Source: Thermoplasmata archaeon
GTDB taxonomy: Archaea > Thermoplasmatota > Thermoplasmata > Thermoplasmatales > Thermoplasmataceae
Direction: 5' to 3'
Assembly (NCBI GenBank): GCA_021797295.1
Contig: JAKAAA010000047.1
Coordinates: 1-8,685, forward strand
DNA length: 8,685 bases
Part shown: positions 1 to 5,673 of the stretch, piece after piece
How the letters are laid out: each line of letters opens with the position of its first letter
Numbering within the stretch: the first letter of the stretch is position 1
Notes under the pieces: generated by a model
What the model saw: the letters and a program-made list of their open reading frames with translations, nothing else
The model's database searches: none
Told to the model about the DNA's origin: nothing
Position numbers and translations under genes: made by a program

Positions 1-1
1 A

Positions 2-166
2 TCATGTGCTTCCGGCAAAAGCTCATGCTGTTCTTCCAGTTTTTTAAGTGAAAATAAAGTAGGAGTATATGAACAGTATGGCAAAACTGTAATAAAAATA
101 ACAGGCAATATTAAAAAGGAGGAAATAGAAAATAAAATAAATAGCTGCTCATGCTTTGATAAATAA
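2..166 (+). CDS. C-terminal part of an unidentified Cys/Ser-rich protein (cut by left edge)
   Basis: An open frame runs from the left edge for 54 codons and ends at TAA 164-166; the other two plus-strand frames close sooner or lack coding character. The visible residues begin SCASGKSSCCSSSFLSENK and end NSCSCFDK. There are five cysteines, in CC and CSC arrangements, with a Lys/Glu/Ile-rich stretch between that looks like a normal soluble domain end. The clustering of cysteines near the C-terminus could mean metal or Fe-S binding, but this is a guess and I do not recognise the family. The gene converges on the permease gene, with 75 bases between the two stop codons. In so A+T-rich a sequence a chance open frame of this length is possible, so confidence is moderate. 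Confidence 0.42.
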   Translation, partial: SCASGKSSCCSSSFLSENKVGVYEQYGKTVIKITGNIKKEEIENKINSCSCFDK

Positions 167-186
167 ATTTTATATTTTGATGTGTA

Positions 187-241
187 TTTTTTCCCCGGTA
201 TATTTATGTGAATAATTTATATGTAACTGATTGCATAAAAA
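187..241. terminator. Candidate oligo-T terminators between convergent genes
   Basis: Archaeal transcription commonly ends at oligo-T tracts on the non-template strand. Six T on the plus strand (187-192) lie 20 bases past the stop of the plus-strand gene. Five A at 237-241, read as T on the minus strand, directly follow the permease stop codon. No stable hairpin is seen. Position and T content are the only evidence. Confidence 0.3.
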
Positions 242-1654
242 TTATAGAGTAAATTTACCAACATCCTCCAGTACCTGTGGTTTTTTGGCCCTGTAATAGA
301 GGTACGATACAACTATGAACACGAAGTATAATCCCGATATGTAGGATGCGTAATTGAGCGGAGGTGGCGGAGCGGGATAAACCACGTATACTATAGCCAC
401 AAACAGCGCAATGGCAACTGCCCATGGAATTATAAGGTGCTGGATTATTTTCAGTGTCCCATTACGTTTATGGTAGAAACCAAGACCGATTCCTGATATG
501 GCGTGATTTGAAAAGCTGAAGATGGAATTGCTTATGATCAGGAACAGGCTTGCAGTAAGAGGACCAAGAATAAGGCCAGAAACTATCGCTATAGTTATGC
601 TGAGCAGCCCGGTGAATATGACCAGGTTTCCTGGAACTTTATGTTTATTTATCCTGGTGAATACTTCAGGGAACAGGAGTTTATCCCTTGAATAGGCATA
701 TGAAGTTCTCACTGTGCTATTCATAAATCCTACACCAGAAGAATTGAAACTGTTAATTATAAACAGTGCAAAGATTGCAGCCACTGCAAGACCCAGGTAT
801 TTTGTATATACATATATTCCAGGATCAGAAAGATTTGCATAATTGAACATGTTGCCGACCCCATACACCACTGACTGGGCATATGAGCTTATTATTATAA
901 CTGCCCCTATCATTGCTGCAAGTATTCCCAATGCCAGAGGTATATTTTTCCTGGGATTTTTAGTTTCCTCGGCCACCGGAACTACAGAATTGAGTCCGCC
1001 GAATGTTGCAATTCCGAGAATCATTTCCACGGCAATGTCTGTATAGTTGAAATGAACTGCGGATGCTGTAAAAGGTAAAATAGAGTTGTTGGGGCCTGCG
1101 ATGATTATGAGTGCTATGGACGTGCCTATCAGAAATATAAACTCCGCCATGCCTGTATACAGAACGTATTTCAATGATAGTTTCACCCCGAAATAACTGA
1201 GCGCCGTGGTTTCCCCAATAACTATTATGGTCAATGGTATCCATATCCAGGGATATGCGGCTGCTAATGCCGGATCAAGCGCATAGAGAAATGCGGTGAG
1301 GCCCAGCATGGCAAATCCTGTGTACCCCAGGAGATAGTAATAATAGTAGGAAACACCTCCATAAAATGAAAGAAACTTCCCCGCTTTTTTGAATGCCTTC
1401 CTGTGGAATGCCGCCCATGAATATGCCGAAGCAACTTCCTTCGACCATTCATATGTAATGAGAGTCATACCACTGTAGATAATAAACGCCAGGACTATTA
1501 CAAGCGTCATTGAACTCCCCACGGCGCCTGCTATACCTACAAAAAATAATGCAGTAACAGCAGCAGGGCCGTTGGTTCCCAATCCCTGTGCCAGCGCCTG
1601 CCACATGCTTAATGTATTTGTTGCAAGCCCCGATTTAGATTCTGTATCATCCAT
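242..1654 (-). CDS. APC-family amino-acid permease
   Basis: A 470-residue polytopic membrane protein with about 12 hydrophobic segments, the usual size for the amino acid-polyamine-organocation (APC) superfamily. Diagnostic features are the Gly-rich first helix (GLGTNGPAA, residues 24-32), where this family binds the substrate amino group and carboxylate, the signature VAEETKNPRKNIPLAL (227-242) before a helix, and YSRDKLLFP (321-329) followed by a cytoplasmic loop and VPGNLVI (340-346). The protein presumably imports amino acids with protons across the cytoplasmic membrane; the substrate cannot be read from sequence. Two local oddities are five consecutive tyrosines (103-107) in a membrane segment and four prolines in a row (429-432) in the last extracellular loop. 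The ATG at 1654 is supported by a TATA box at the leaderless distance. The gene appears to be transcribed alone. Confidence 0.92.
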   Translation of the reverse strand: MDDTESKSGLATNTLSMWQALAQGLGTNGPAAVTALFFVGIAGAVGSSMTLVIVLAFIIYSGMTLITYEWSKEVASAYSWAAFHRKAFKKAGKFLSFYGGVSYYYYYLLGYTGFAMLGLTAFLYALDPALAAAYPWIWIPLTIIVIGETTALSYFGVKLSLKYVLYTGMAEFIFLIGTSIALIIIAGPNNSILPFTASAVHFNYTDIAVEMILGIATFGGLNSVVPVAEETKNPRKNIPLALGILAAMIGAVIIISSYAQSVVYGVGNMFNYANLSDPGIYVYTKYLGLAVAAIFALFIINSFNSSGVGFMNSTVRTSYAYSRDKLLFPEVFTRINKHKVPGNLVIFTGLLSITIAIVSGLILGPLTASLFLIISNSIFSFSNHAISGIGLGFYHKRNGTLKIIQHLIIPWAVAIALFVAIVYVVYPAPPPPLNYASYISGLYFVFIVVSYLYYRAKKPQVLEDVGKFTL

Positions 1655-1674
1655 ATGAATAAAACTATATGTAC

Positions 1675-1682
1675 TATTTAAG
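1675..1682 (-). promoter_or_regulatory. TATA box of the permease gene
   Basis: The minus strand reads CTTAAATA, the same octamer as at the trpB promoter. It begins 28 bases before the A of the permease ATG, so the transcript should start at or near the start codon. No Shine-Dalgarno is present, as expected for a leaderless message. Confidence 0.6.
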
Positions 1683-1976
1683 CTTAATGCTGATATTGAG
1701 AAATATTTATTCTATAAAAGAAATCTAAATGGAATATCGGTTAGAAAATAATATATAATATAGAGTTTAAGATGCTTGCGTGTCATAGTTTTCGGTAATC
1801 AATACAGAATCGTATGGTAGTTCGGAGAAGTCAATGCATATTTTAATGGTATCCGTTCCAAAATTTTTATTGCATTACTGTTAACAATCTTCAATATTTA
1901 CTGCAGAATAAATTGAATAACAAATTAATGATGCGAGATATACGGTTTTGTGCTCAATTGCATATATTCAAAATAG
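1683..1976. other. Intergenic spacer without a recognisable gene
   Basis: This A+T-rich stretch lies between the permease promoter and the 3' end of the Nudix gene. All frames are broken by frequent stops. I see no RNA gene, hairpin of note or mobile-element remnant. The only regularity is a 10-base direct repeat, TCAATTGCAT, at 1954-1963 and again at 1983-1992 just outside this stretch, which contains the palindrome CAATTG. Confidence 0.5.
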
Positions 1977-1982
1977 AAAAAA
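1977..1982 (-). terminator. Oligo-T terminator candidate after the Nudix gene
   Basis: Six A on the plus strand give T6 on the minus strand, 11 bases past the Nudix stop codon. This is the typical archaeal terminator layout; no hairpin accompanies it. Confidence 0.35.
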
Positions 1983-1993
1983 TCAATTGCATG

Positions 1994-2413
1994 TTATTGA
2001 ATTTTATTGAAATATTCCTTGAGAATCCTGAATGTAAGCCCGTAAATAACATATCCGGAATATAGATAACTTTCATTTTGCAGAACGAGATTTTTTTCTG
2101 ATACCCAGAAGAATTTTGCAACCTCACTATCAGGGTGAACATCTCTTGTACTGGAACTGCACTCAAAGGCTGCAACGCTTACATGCCCGTTAAGTGTATG
2201 GTAAATGCCAAGAAACTTATTCACAGTAATGGAAAGTCCGGTCTCTTCCATTGTTTCCCTCACCACAGTATCTTCACAGATTTCTCCTGATTCCCTGTGA
2301 CCTCCGGGAATAGCCATCTGGCCGGACCATGGATCTCCATTCTGGTCCGCCCTCTTTATCAGAAGAAATTCATCATTGTTCCATATAAGTGCTACAGCAG
2401 CCATGCACTCCAT
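1994..2413 (-). CDS. Nudix hydrolase
   Basis: A 139-residue single-domain Nudix protein. The Nudix box GX5EX7REUXEEXGU is complete at residues 38-60: G38, E44, R52-E53, E56-E57 and G59-L60, with Thr54 in the usually hydrophobic position. E53, E56 and E57 would hold the Mg2+ used to cleave a nucleoside diphosphate linked to another moiety. The preceding segment PWSGQMAIPGG (28-38) resembles the strand before the box in CoA-pyrophosphatase-like members, but the substrate cannot be assigned. The protein is cytoplasmic. Two starts are possible, ATG 2413 (given here) and ATG 2404 three codons on; each has a TATA-like sequence at roughly the leaderless distance. The gene lies just downstream of the RNase P RNA on the same strand and may receive read-through from it. 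Confidence 0.9.
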   Translation of the reverse strand: MECMAAVALIWNNDEFLLIKRADQNGDPWSGQMAIPGGHRESGEICEDTVVRETMEETGLSITVNKFLGIYHTLNGHVSVAAFECSSSTRDVHPDSEVAKFFWVSEKNLVLQNESYLYSGYVIYGLTFRILKEYFNKIQ

Positions 2414-2422
2414 AAAAATGGA

Positions 2423-2440
2423 TTTATAAATTATATATAA
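2423..2440 (-). promoter_or_regulatory. Two overlapping TATA-like boxes before the Nudix gene
   Basis: On the minus strand TTATATATAA (2440-2431) begins 27 bases before ATG 2413, and TTTATAAA (2430-2423) begins 26 bases before the second ATG at 2404. Either would give a leaderless transcript from its own start codon. The region lies just past the RNase P RNA 3' end. Confidence 0.45.
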
Positions 2441-2455
2441 TTATATTGAAATGGT

Positions 2456-2751
2456 GGAAATGCCCGGAGTAAGCCTCCTTCTGTTAGCCTTTCGGTTGGC
2501 AACATTCGACTATGCGTCTTACCTGAATCTGGCAGCTGTATTCAACGATTCAATTTAGACTTGCTCCCTGCAGGGAGAGTTCTCATCGGCCCTCCGTGAA
2601 ACGTCATCTTTTCAAATCATCCTTAACACGGAGCCGTGCATTTCTTGTCTCTTAACCATGCCTCTCGGCATACCGGCTTTCACCGGTTGCAGCCAGCTGT
2701 GGAGGGGGGACTTTCCTCACCTTTCGGCGTCAGTTGCCCTCGGGCTTTTCC
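2456..2751 (-). ncRNA. rnpB: RNase P RNA
   Basis: This is the catalytic RNA of RNase P, which removes 5' leaders from pre-tRNA. The conserved cores are present: CR-I GAGGAAAGTC (minus 2718-2709) and CR-V ACAGAAGGAGGCTTAC (2484-2469), which together form P4. The ends pair as P1: GGAAAAGCCCGAG (2751-2739) with CTCCGGGCATTTCC (2469-2456), 12 base pairs with one A-A mismatch and one bulged C. P2 pairs GGCAAC (2738-2733) with GTTGCC (2503-2498). P3 is a short hairpin with a GAAA loop, CGCC-GAAA-GGTG (2729-2718). Inner hairpins include ACCGG/CCGGT (2687-2672), ATGCC-GAGA-GGCAT (2671-2658), CACGG/CCGTG (2638-2627) and CTCCC/GGGAG (2577-2564). The 296-base length and order P1-P2-P3-CR-I...P2'-CR-V-P1' fit an archaeal RNase P RNA. 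The 5' end matches the TATA-predicted start; the 3' end is set by P1. Confidence 0.95.
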
Positions 2752-2774
2752 TTATATACAATTGCAGTAAAAGA

Positions 2775-2780
2775 TTTAAA
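2775..2780 (-). promoter_or_regulatory. TATA box of the RNase P RNA gene
   Basis: The minus strand reads ACTTTAAATC around TTTAAA. The box begins 29 bases before the first base of P1 (2751), the distance expected between an archaeal TATA box and transcription start. It places the RNA's 5' end at GGAAAAG. Confidence 0.65.
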
Positions 2781-2831
2781 GTTATCAGATAGTTACTCTC
2801 TCACATTCATGTATTAGAATTCCAGATTAAT

Positions 2832-2837
2832 AAAAAA
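2832..2837 (-). terminator. Oligo-T tract before the RNase P promoter
   Basis: A T6 tract on the minus strand (CTGTTTTTTATT) lies about 100 bases beyond the stop of the membrane-protein gene and about 20 beyond the element-end-like sequence. It could end the tpiA-membrane protein transcript before the RNase P promoter. Confidence 0.3.
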
Positions 2838-2857
2838 CAGAGAATTAACAATTTATT

Positions 2858-2907
2858 AGGGGTGACTTCCTCCCAAAGCTAACGCATGGAGATTCCCGCT
2901 TTCAGGT
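2858..2907 (-). mobile_element. Possible solitary right end of an IS200/IS605 (TnpB-type) element
   Basis: The minus strand reads CCTGAAAGCGGGAATCTCC, then ATGCGTTAGC, then TTTGGGAGGAAGTCACC. From memory, this order (AAGCGGGA-CTCC, a stem loop, then GGGAGGA-GTCAC) is typical of the right ends of archaeal IS605-group elements, where it also forms the 3' scaffold of the omega RNA that guides TnpB. Here AAAGC (2903-2899) can pair with GCTTT (2879-2875). No tnpB or tnpA coding sequence is next to it: the membrane-protein gene ends at 2940, only 33 bases away. It is therefore either a relic of a deleted element or a small non-autonomous derivative. G+C content is above that of the flanks. This is a pattern match by eye, not by alignment. 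Confidence 0.38.
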
Positions 2908-2939
2908 TAATTTAGAGAGGCATGTCATCTTTCTGTTGA

Positions 2940-3602
2940 TTATGGCAATACACCGACAATCGGTATTACCTTATGTGTCGACACATGGGATGAGGTTTCA
3001 TTTATATATAGGTCTTCCACACTGCTTGCACTTGGTGCAGTAACATTGAACATTACGTAGCCGGTACTATGATCATATTGATATGGTATTGCTTTTCCCT
3101 GTTCTTGTATACTTATATTAGTTATGGCGTATTTGTACTGTGTATAGTATCTCAGATGACATGTAGCACCGGCTGTAAGCTCATACTCTTTATCGGTTGT
3201 ATTCAATGCAGACCATTTCCCGTTTACATAATGTTCCAGATCTATAACCTCGGGCCCTGAGGCAACATGTAAAGGAGGGTTTAATGCTATTATCCAGAAT
3301 ACAAACCAAGTAATTATCAATTCAAGGTATATGAGCATTTTATGCGATGTTTGCTTTGGTATAGCAATTTTGAATAGTTTTATCAGATTCCTGAGGAAGT
3401 ATATAACGACAATAATCAGTATTATTGCAAGGTACCAGAACCCATAAATTTCAAGTTCACCCGAAAGAAGCCCAACAAGAGCGCCCGTTATAAACACCAG
3501 TATAATTGATTTGGCTCTTTCCCTTTCATATGAGAGGTACTGTCTTTTATCAAATTTCGGCTCCTCGAATATTGGTTCTTCATTTTTCTTTGGATTTGCC
3601 AT
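2940..3602 (-). CDS. Three-helix membrane protein of unknown function with an external C-terminal domain
   Basis: I do not recognise the family. The 220 residues divide into a charged cytoplasmic N-terminus (1-30, rich in Lys, Glu and Arg), hydrophobic segments at about 31-48, 54-72 and 88-106, and a C-terminal region of about 110 residues. That last region is rich in Thr, Ser, Tyr and Val, has several Asn-X-Ser/Thr sites (for example N134, N162, N186, N201), and probably forms a beta-rich domain outside the membrane. The basic loop between helices 2 and 3 (RNLIKLFKIAIPK) agrees with an inside loop, placing the C-terminus outside. The start ATG 3602 lies 4 bases after the tpiA stop and is preceded by AGGT (minus 3613-3610), 7 bases upstream, so it is probably translated from the tpiA transcript. 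A link to glycolysis is not implied by anything in the protein. Confidence 0.75.
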   Translation of the reverse strand: MANPKKNEEPIFEEPKFDKRQYLSYERERAKSIILVFITGALVGLLSGELEIYGFWYLAIILIIVVIYFLRNLIKLFKIAIPKQTSHKMLIYLELIITWFVFWIIALNPPLHVASGPEVIDLEHYVNGKWSALNTTDKEYELTAGATCHLRYYTQYKYAITNISIQEQGKAIPYQYDHSTGYVMFNVTAPSASSVEDLYINETSSHVSTHKVIPIVGVLP

Positions 3603-3606
3603 AGCT

Positions 3607-4257
3607 TTACCTGTTACCCAATAATGAAACCAACATATTTATTGGTTTCGCATTTCTTATTATTCCAGATGCGATCAGCACCCCGGTAGCCCCCAGATTC
3701 AATGATGTTTCTACATCAATTCTTGTTTTTACTCCTGCACCAACAAGGAGTTTAGTTTTGTTTTCACAGATTTTTGATGCCTGTTCTATAATATTTGGTT
3801 TGGAAGATGATACTGAAATATCGCCCCCTATAAGTTCCGGTGGCTCATATGCTATATATTCAGGTTCCAGATCCGCATATTTTTTGACTTCATCCAGGTT
3901 TTCCACACACAGCACAATTTTGAAATCCAGGTCTGCTGCCTTTTTAACAGTCTTTTCAATTATTTCCTTAGAAAGCCTCTTCTCGGAATGGTTTAAAAGA
4001 GAACCTTCAATGCCGATGCCTTTCACGGATTCTATAGAAATTGAACCGGTATATGCACCGAAACCGGTTGAATCCACATGCTGCCCGAAGATTTTCATAC
4101 CGGGAAATTTTTCCTGCAGCCTCAAATCCAGTGGTGCTAAACAATAATATATTTTTTCCTGGCCATCAACACCTGCAAACTCATTTAAAAGTTTTTCTAC
4201 ACTGTAACCCACAGCATTTTCGTAGTGCTTGAAGTTAATAAATATCTCCGGTTCCAT
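3607..4257 (-). CDS. tpiA: Triosephosphate isomerase, archaeal type
   Basis: The enzyme interconverts glyceraldehyde 3-phosphate and dihydroxyacetone phosphate in glycolysis and gluconeogenesis. It belongs to the short archaeal class of about 220 residues. Numbered from the start chosen here (216 residues), substrate-binding Asn8 and Lys10 lie in INFKHY, the catalytic His90 in LLNHSEKR, and the catalytic base Glu138 in AYEPPELIGG. QHVDSTGFGAYTG (59-71), VGAGV (172-176) and GATGVLIASGI (189-199) complete the barrel and the phosphate site. A longer frame opens at ATG 4272, five codons earlier. I prefer ATG 4257 because a TATA box (4287-4279) sits about 26 bases before it, which suits a leaderless message, and because family members usually have few residues before the NFK motif. 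The next gene follows after 4 bases. Confidence 0.95.
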   Translation of the reverse strand: MEPEIFINFKHYENAVGYSVEKLLNEFAGVDGQEKIYYCLAPLDLRLQEKFPGMKIFGQHVDSTGFGAYTGSISIESVKGIGIEGSLLNHSEKRLSKEIIEKTVKKAADLDFKIVLCVENLDEVKKYADLEPEYIAYEPPELIGGDISVSSSKPNIIEQASKICENKTKLLVGAGVKTRIDVETSLNLGATGVLIASGIIRNAKPINMLVSLLGNR

Positions 4258-4278
4258 GGAAGAGTATTTCATTTTAGA

Positions 4279-4287
4279 ATATAAAAA
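4279..4287 (-). promoter_or_regulatory. TATA box of tpiA
   Basis: The minus strand reads TTTTTATAT, centred 26 bases before ATG 4257 but only 11 bases before ATG 4272. An archaeal promoter here would start transcription downstream of the upper ATG, so the lower ATG is favoured. Confidence 0.5.
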
Positions 4288-4364
4288 CAGGTATGGGTAG
4301 TATGAAAAACGCTGAATAGATTCTATTAGGTATTATATGATTGGAATCGAATTATTATTTATTC

Positions 4365-4390
4365 ATATACAATTATTATATACAATAATG
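4365..4390 (+). repeat. 13-base tandem repeat abutting the trp promoter
   Basis: Two adjacent units read ATATACAATTATT (4365-4377) and ATATACAATAATG (4378-4390), identical over the first nine bases. The second ends exactly where the trpB TATA box begins. The position, covering the site of TFB contact, suits an operator for a tryptophan-responsive regulator. This is inference; low-complexity A+T sequence could give the same by chance. Confidence 0.4.
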
Positions 4391-4398
4391 CTTAAATA
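4391..4398 (+). promoter_or_regulatory. TATA box of the trp operon
   Basis: CTTAAATA begins 29 bases before the trpB ATG, so transcription should start at or next to the start codon. No Shine-Dalgarno precedes trpB, in contrast to the four genes that follow. The same octamer serves the permease gene. Confidence 0.65.
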
Positions 4399-4419
4399 AC
4401 ATGTATCAATTCACACATT

Positions 4420-5673
4420 ATGATAACAGCAATAAATAGAGACATAATGCCGGAAAATTGGTACAATGTAGTTCCTGATCTACCAGAACCATTAGCTCCC
4501 CCGAGAGATTCAAAACAGGATGTTTCCTCAATAAATTTACTCAATAAAATCCTCCCCCGGGAGGTTTTAAAGCAGGAATTTACATTCCGGAGATATGAGA
4601 AAATACCCGATGAGGTGATGGAACAGTACGAGCAGATTGGAAGGCCGACTCCGCTGATAAGGGCAAAGAACCTTGAAAAATATCTGGATTACCATGGAAA
4701 AATATTTTACAAATACGAAGGAGCAACCGCCACGGGTTCACACAAGATCAATACGGCAATTCCCCAGGCATATTACGCCATGAAGGAGGGAGTCAAGGGA
4801 GTGACTACTGAAACCGGTGCCGGGCAGTGGGGATCTGCCACTGCACTGGCTGCATCATTATACGGGCTGCCGGCACAGATATTTATGGTAAGGATAAGTT
4901 TTGAACAGAAACCATTGAGAAAAACCGTGATGAATCTGTACAACGGGAATGTTGTGGCAAGCCCGTCGACACTTACGGAATACGGAAGGAAAATGCTGAA
5001 AGAGCATCCTGACACCCCGGGAACTCTCGGAATAGGAATCAGCGAGGCTGTTGAGTATGCACTTGACCATGATTACAGATATATGGTAGCAAGTGTCATG
5101 AACGTTGCATTAACACACCAGAGCGTCATAGGCCAGGAAACAAAGAAACAGCTGGAACTTATAGGCGAACATGCAGATGTTCTTATAGGATGTGTGGGTG
5201 GTGGAAGCAATTTCGGCGGATTCACTTTTCCATTTATCCCTGACGGGGATGAAACTGAAATTATTGCAACAACAGCAGATGAGGTCCCCAAATTCTCCAA
5301 AGGCGATTACAAATATGACCTTGTTGATTCTGCAGGTGTATTGCCACAGATGCGTATGTATTCACTTGGAGCCGATTTTGTCCCTCCGACCATATATGCA
5401 GGCGGGTTGAGATACCATGGAGCATCGCCATCACTGTCACTCCTGATAAATAAGGGAAGGATAAAGAGCGATGAGGTTACAGAAAGCCAGGTAAAGGAAG
5501 CTTTGAGGATATTTGCTAATACCCAGGGAATTATAGCAGCACCTGAATCAGGGCACGCAATAGCAACTGCCATAAATTATGTGAAAGCCCATAAAAACGA
5601 GAACAAAACAATAGTTGTAAATGTGAGCGGGCACGGCATGCTCGACCTTTCCATTTTCGGTGAAAAGAAATGA
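4420..5673 (+). CDS. trpB: Tryptophan synthase beta chain, TrpB2 type
   Basis: This PLP enzyme condenses indole with an activated serine to give tryptophan. The 417 residues have the TrpB2 hallmarks: an extended N-terminus with [18 protein letters not shown] (13-30), [16 protein letters not shown] (74-89), and the PLP lysine Lys109 in [12 protein letters not shown]. The catalytic Glu131 lies in [10 protein letters not shown] (131-140; TrpB1 usually has QHG), and the PLP phosphate loop is [11 protein letters not shown] (257-267). The C-terminal part carries YAGGLRYHG and PESGHA. TrpB2 proteins have been reported to favour O-phosphoserine over serine and to bind TrpA weakly or transiently. Here TrpB2 directly precedes trpA and overlaps it by 4 bases (ATGA), so it is the partner by position. 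The start ATG 4420 fits both family N-termini and a leaderless transcript; a second ATG at 4447 would cut into the conserved segment. Confidence 0.96.
   Translation: MITAINRDIMPENWYNVVPDLPEPLAPPRDSKQDVSSINLLNKILPREVLKQEFTFRRYEKIPDEVMEQYEQIGRPTPLIRAKNLEKYLDYHGKIFYKYEGATATGSHKINTAIPQAYYAMKEGVKGVTTETGAGQWGSATALAASLYGLPAQIFMVRISFEQKPLRKTVMNLYNGNVVASPSTLTEYGRKMLKEHPDTPGTLGIGISEAVEYALDHDYRYMVASVMNVALTHQSVIGQETKKQLELIGEHADVLIGCVGGGSNFGGFTFPFIPDGDETEIIATTADEVPKFSKGDYKYDLVDSAGVLPQMRMYSLGADFVPPTIYAGGLRYHGASPSLSLLINKGRIKSDEVTESQVKEALRIFANTQGIIAAPESGHAIATAINYVKAHKNENKTIVVNVSGHGMLDLSIFGEKK
5659..5663 (+). promoter_or_regulatory. Shine-Dalgarno of trpA
   Basis: GGTGA lies within the last codons of trpB, 6 bases before the trpA ATG at 5670. 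It supports this start and translation coupled to trpB. Confidence 0.6.

Noticed and set aside
960..1244. His/Arg-rich open frame of 94 codons within the permease gene
   Set aside because: It is an overlapping frame on the same strand as the permease; its His/Arg-rich composition fits a shifted reading of hydrophobic codons.
1712..1786. 24-residue minus-strand frame beginning MTRKHLKLY in the permease-Nudix spacer
   Set aside because: It is very short, has no ribosome binding site or well-placed TATA box, and lies in sequence where such frames arise by chance.
2564..2577. Perfect 14-base palindrome CTCCCTGCAGGGAG, at first sight an operator
   Set aside because: It lies inside the RNase P RNA and is explained as one of its hairpins.
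2936..2940. TTGAT on the plus strand near the element end, resembling the target motif of ISDra2
   Set aside because: Five bases occur often by chance, and the orientation relative to the presumed right end is wrong for a target-adjacent motif.
3758..4147. Open frame of 129 codons on the plus strand antisense to tpiA
   Set aside because: It lies wholly within tpiA, is rich in Ser and Pro as expected for a reverse-complement shadow, and has no promoter or ribosome binding site.
4319..4348. GATTC/GAATC inverted pair between tpiA and trpB
   Set aside because: Only five bases per arm with a 20-base spacer; too weak to call an operator.
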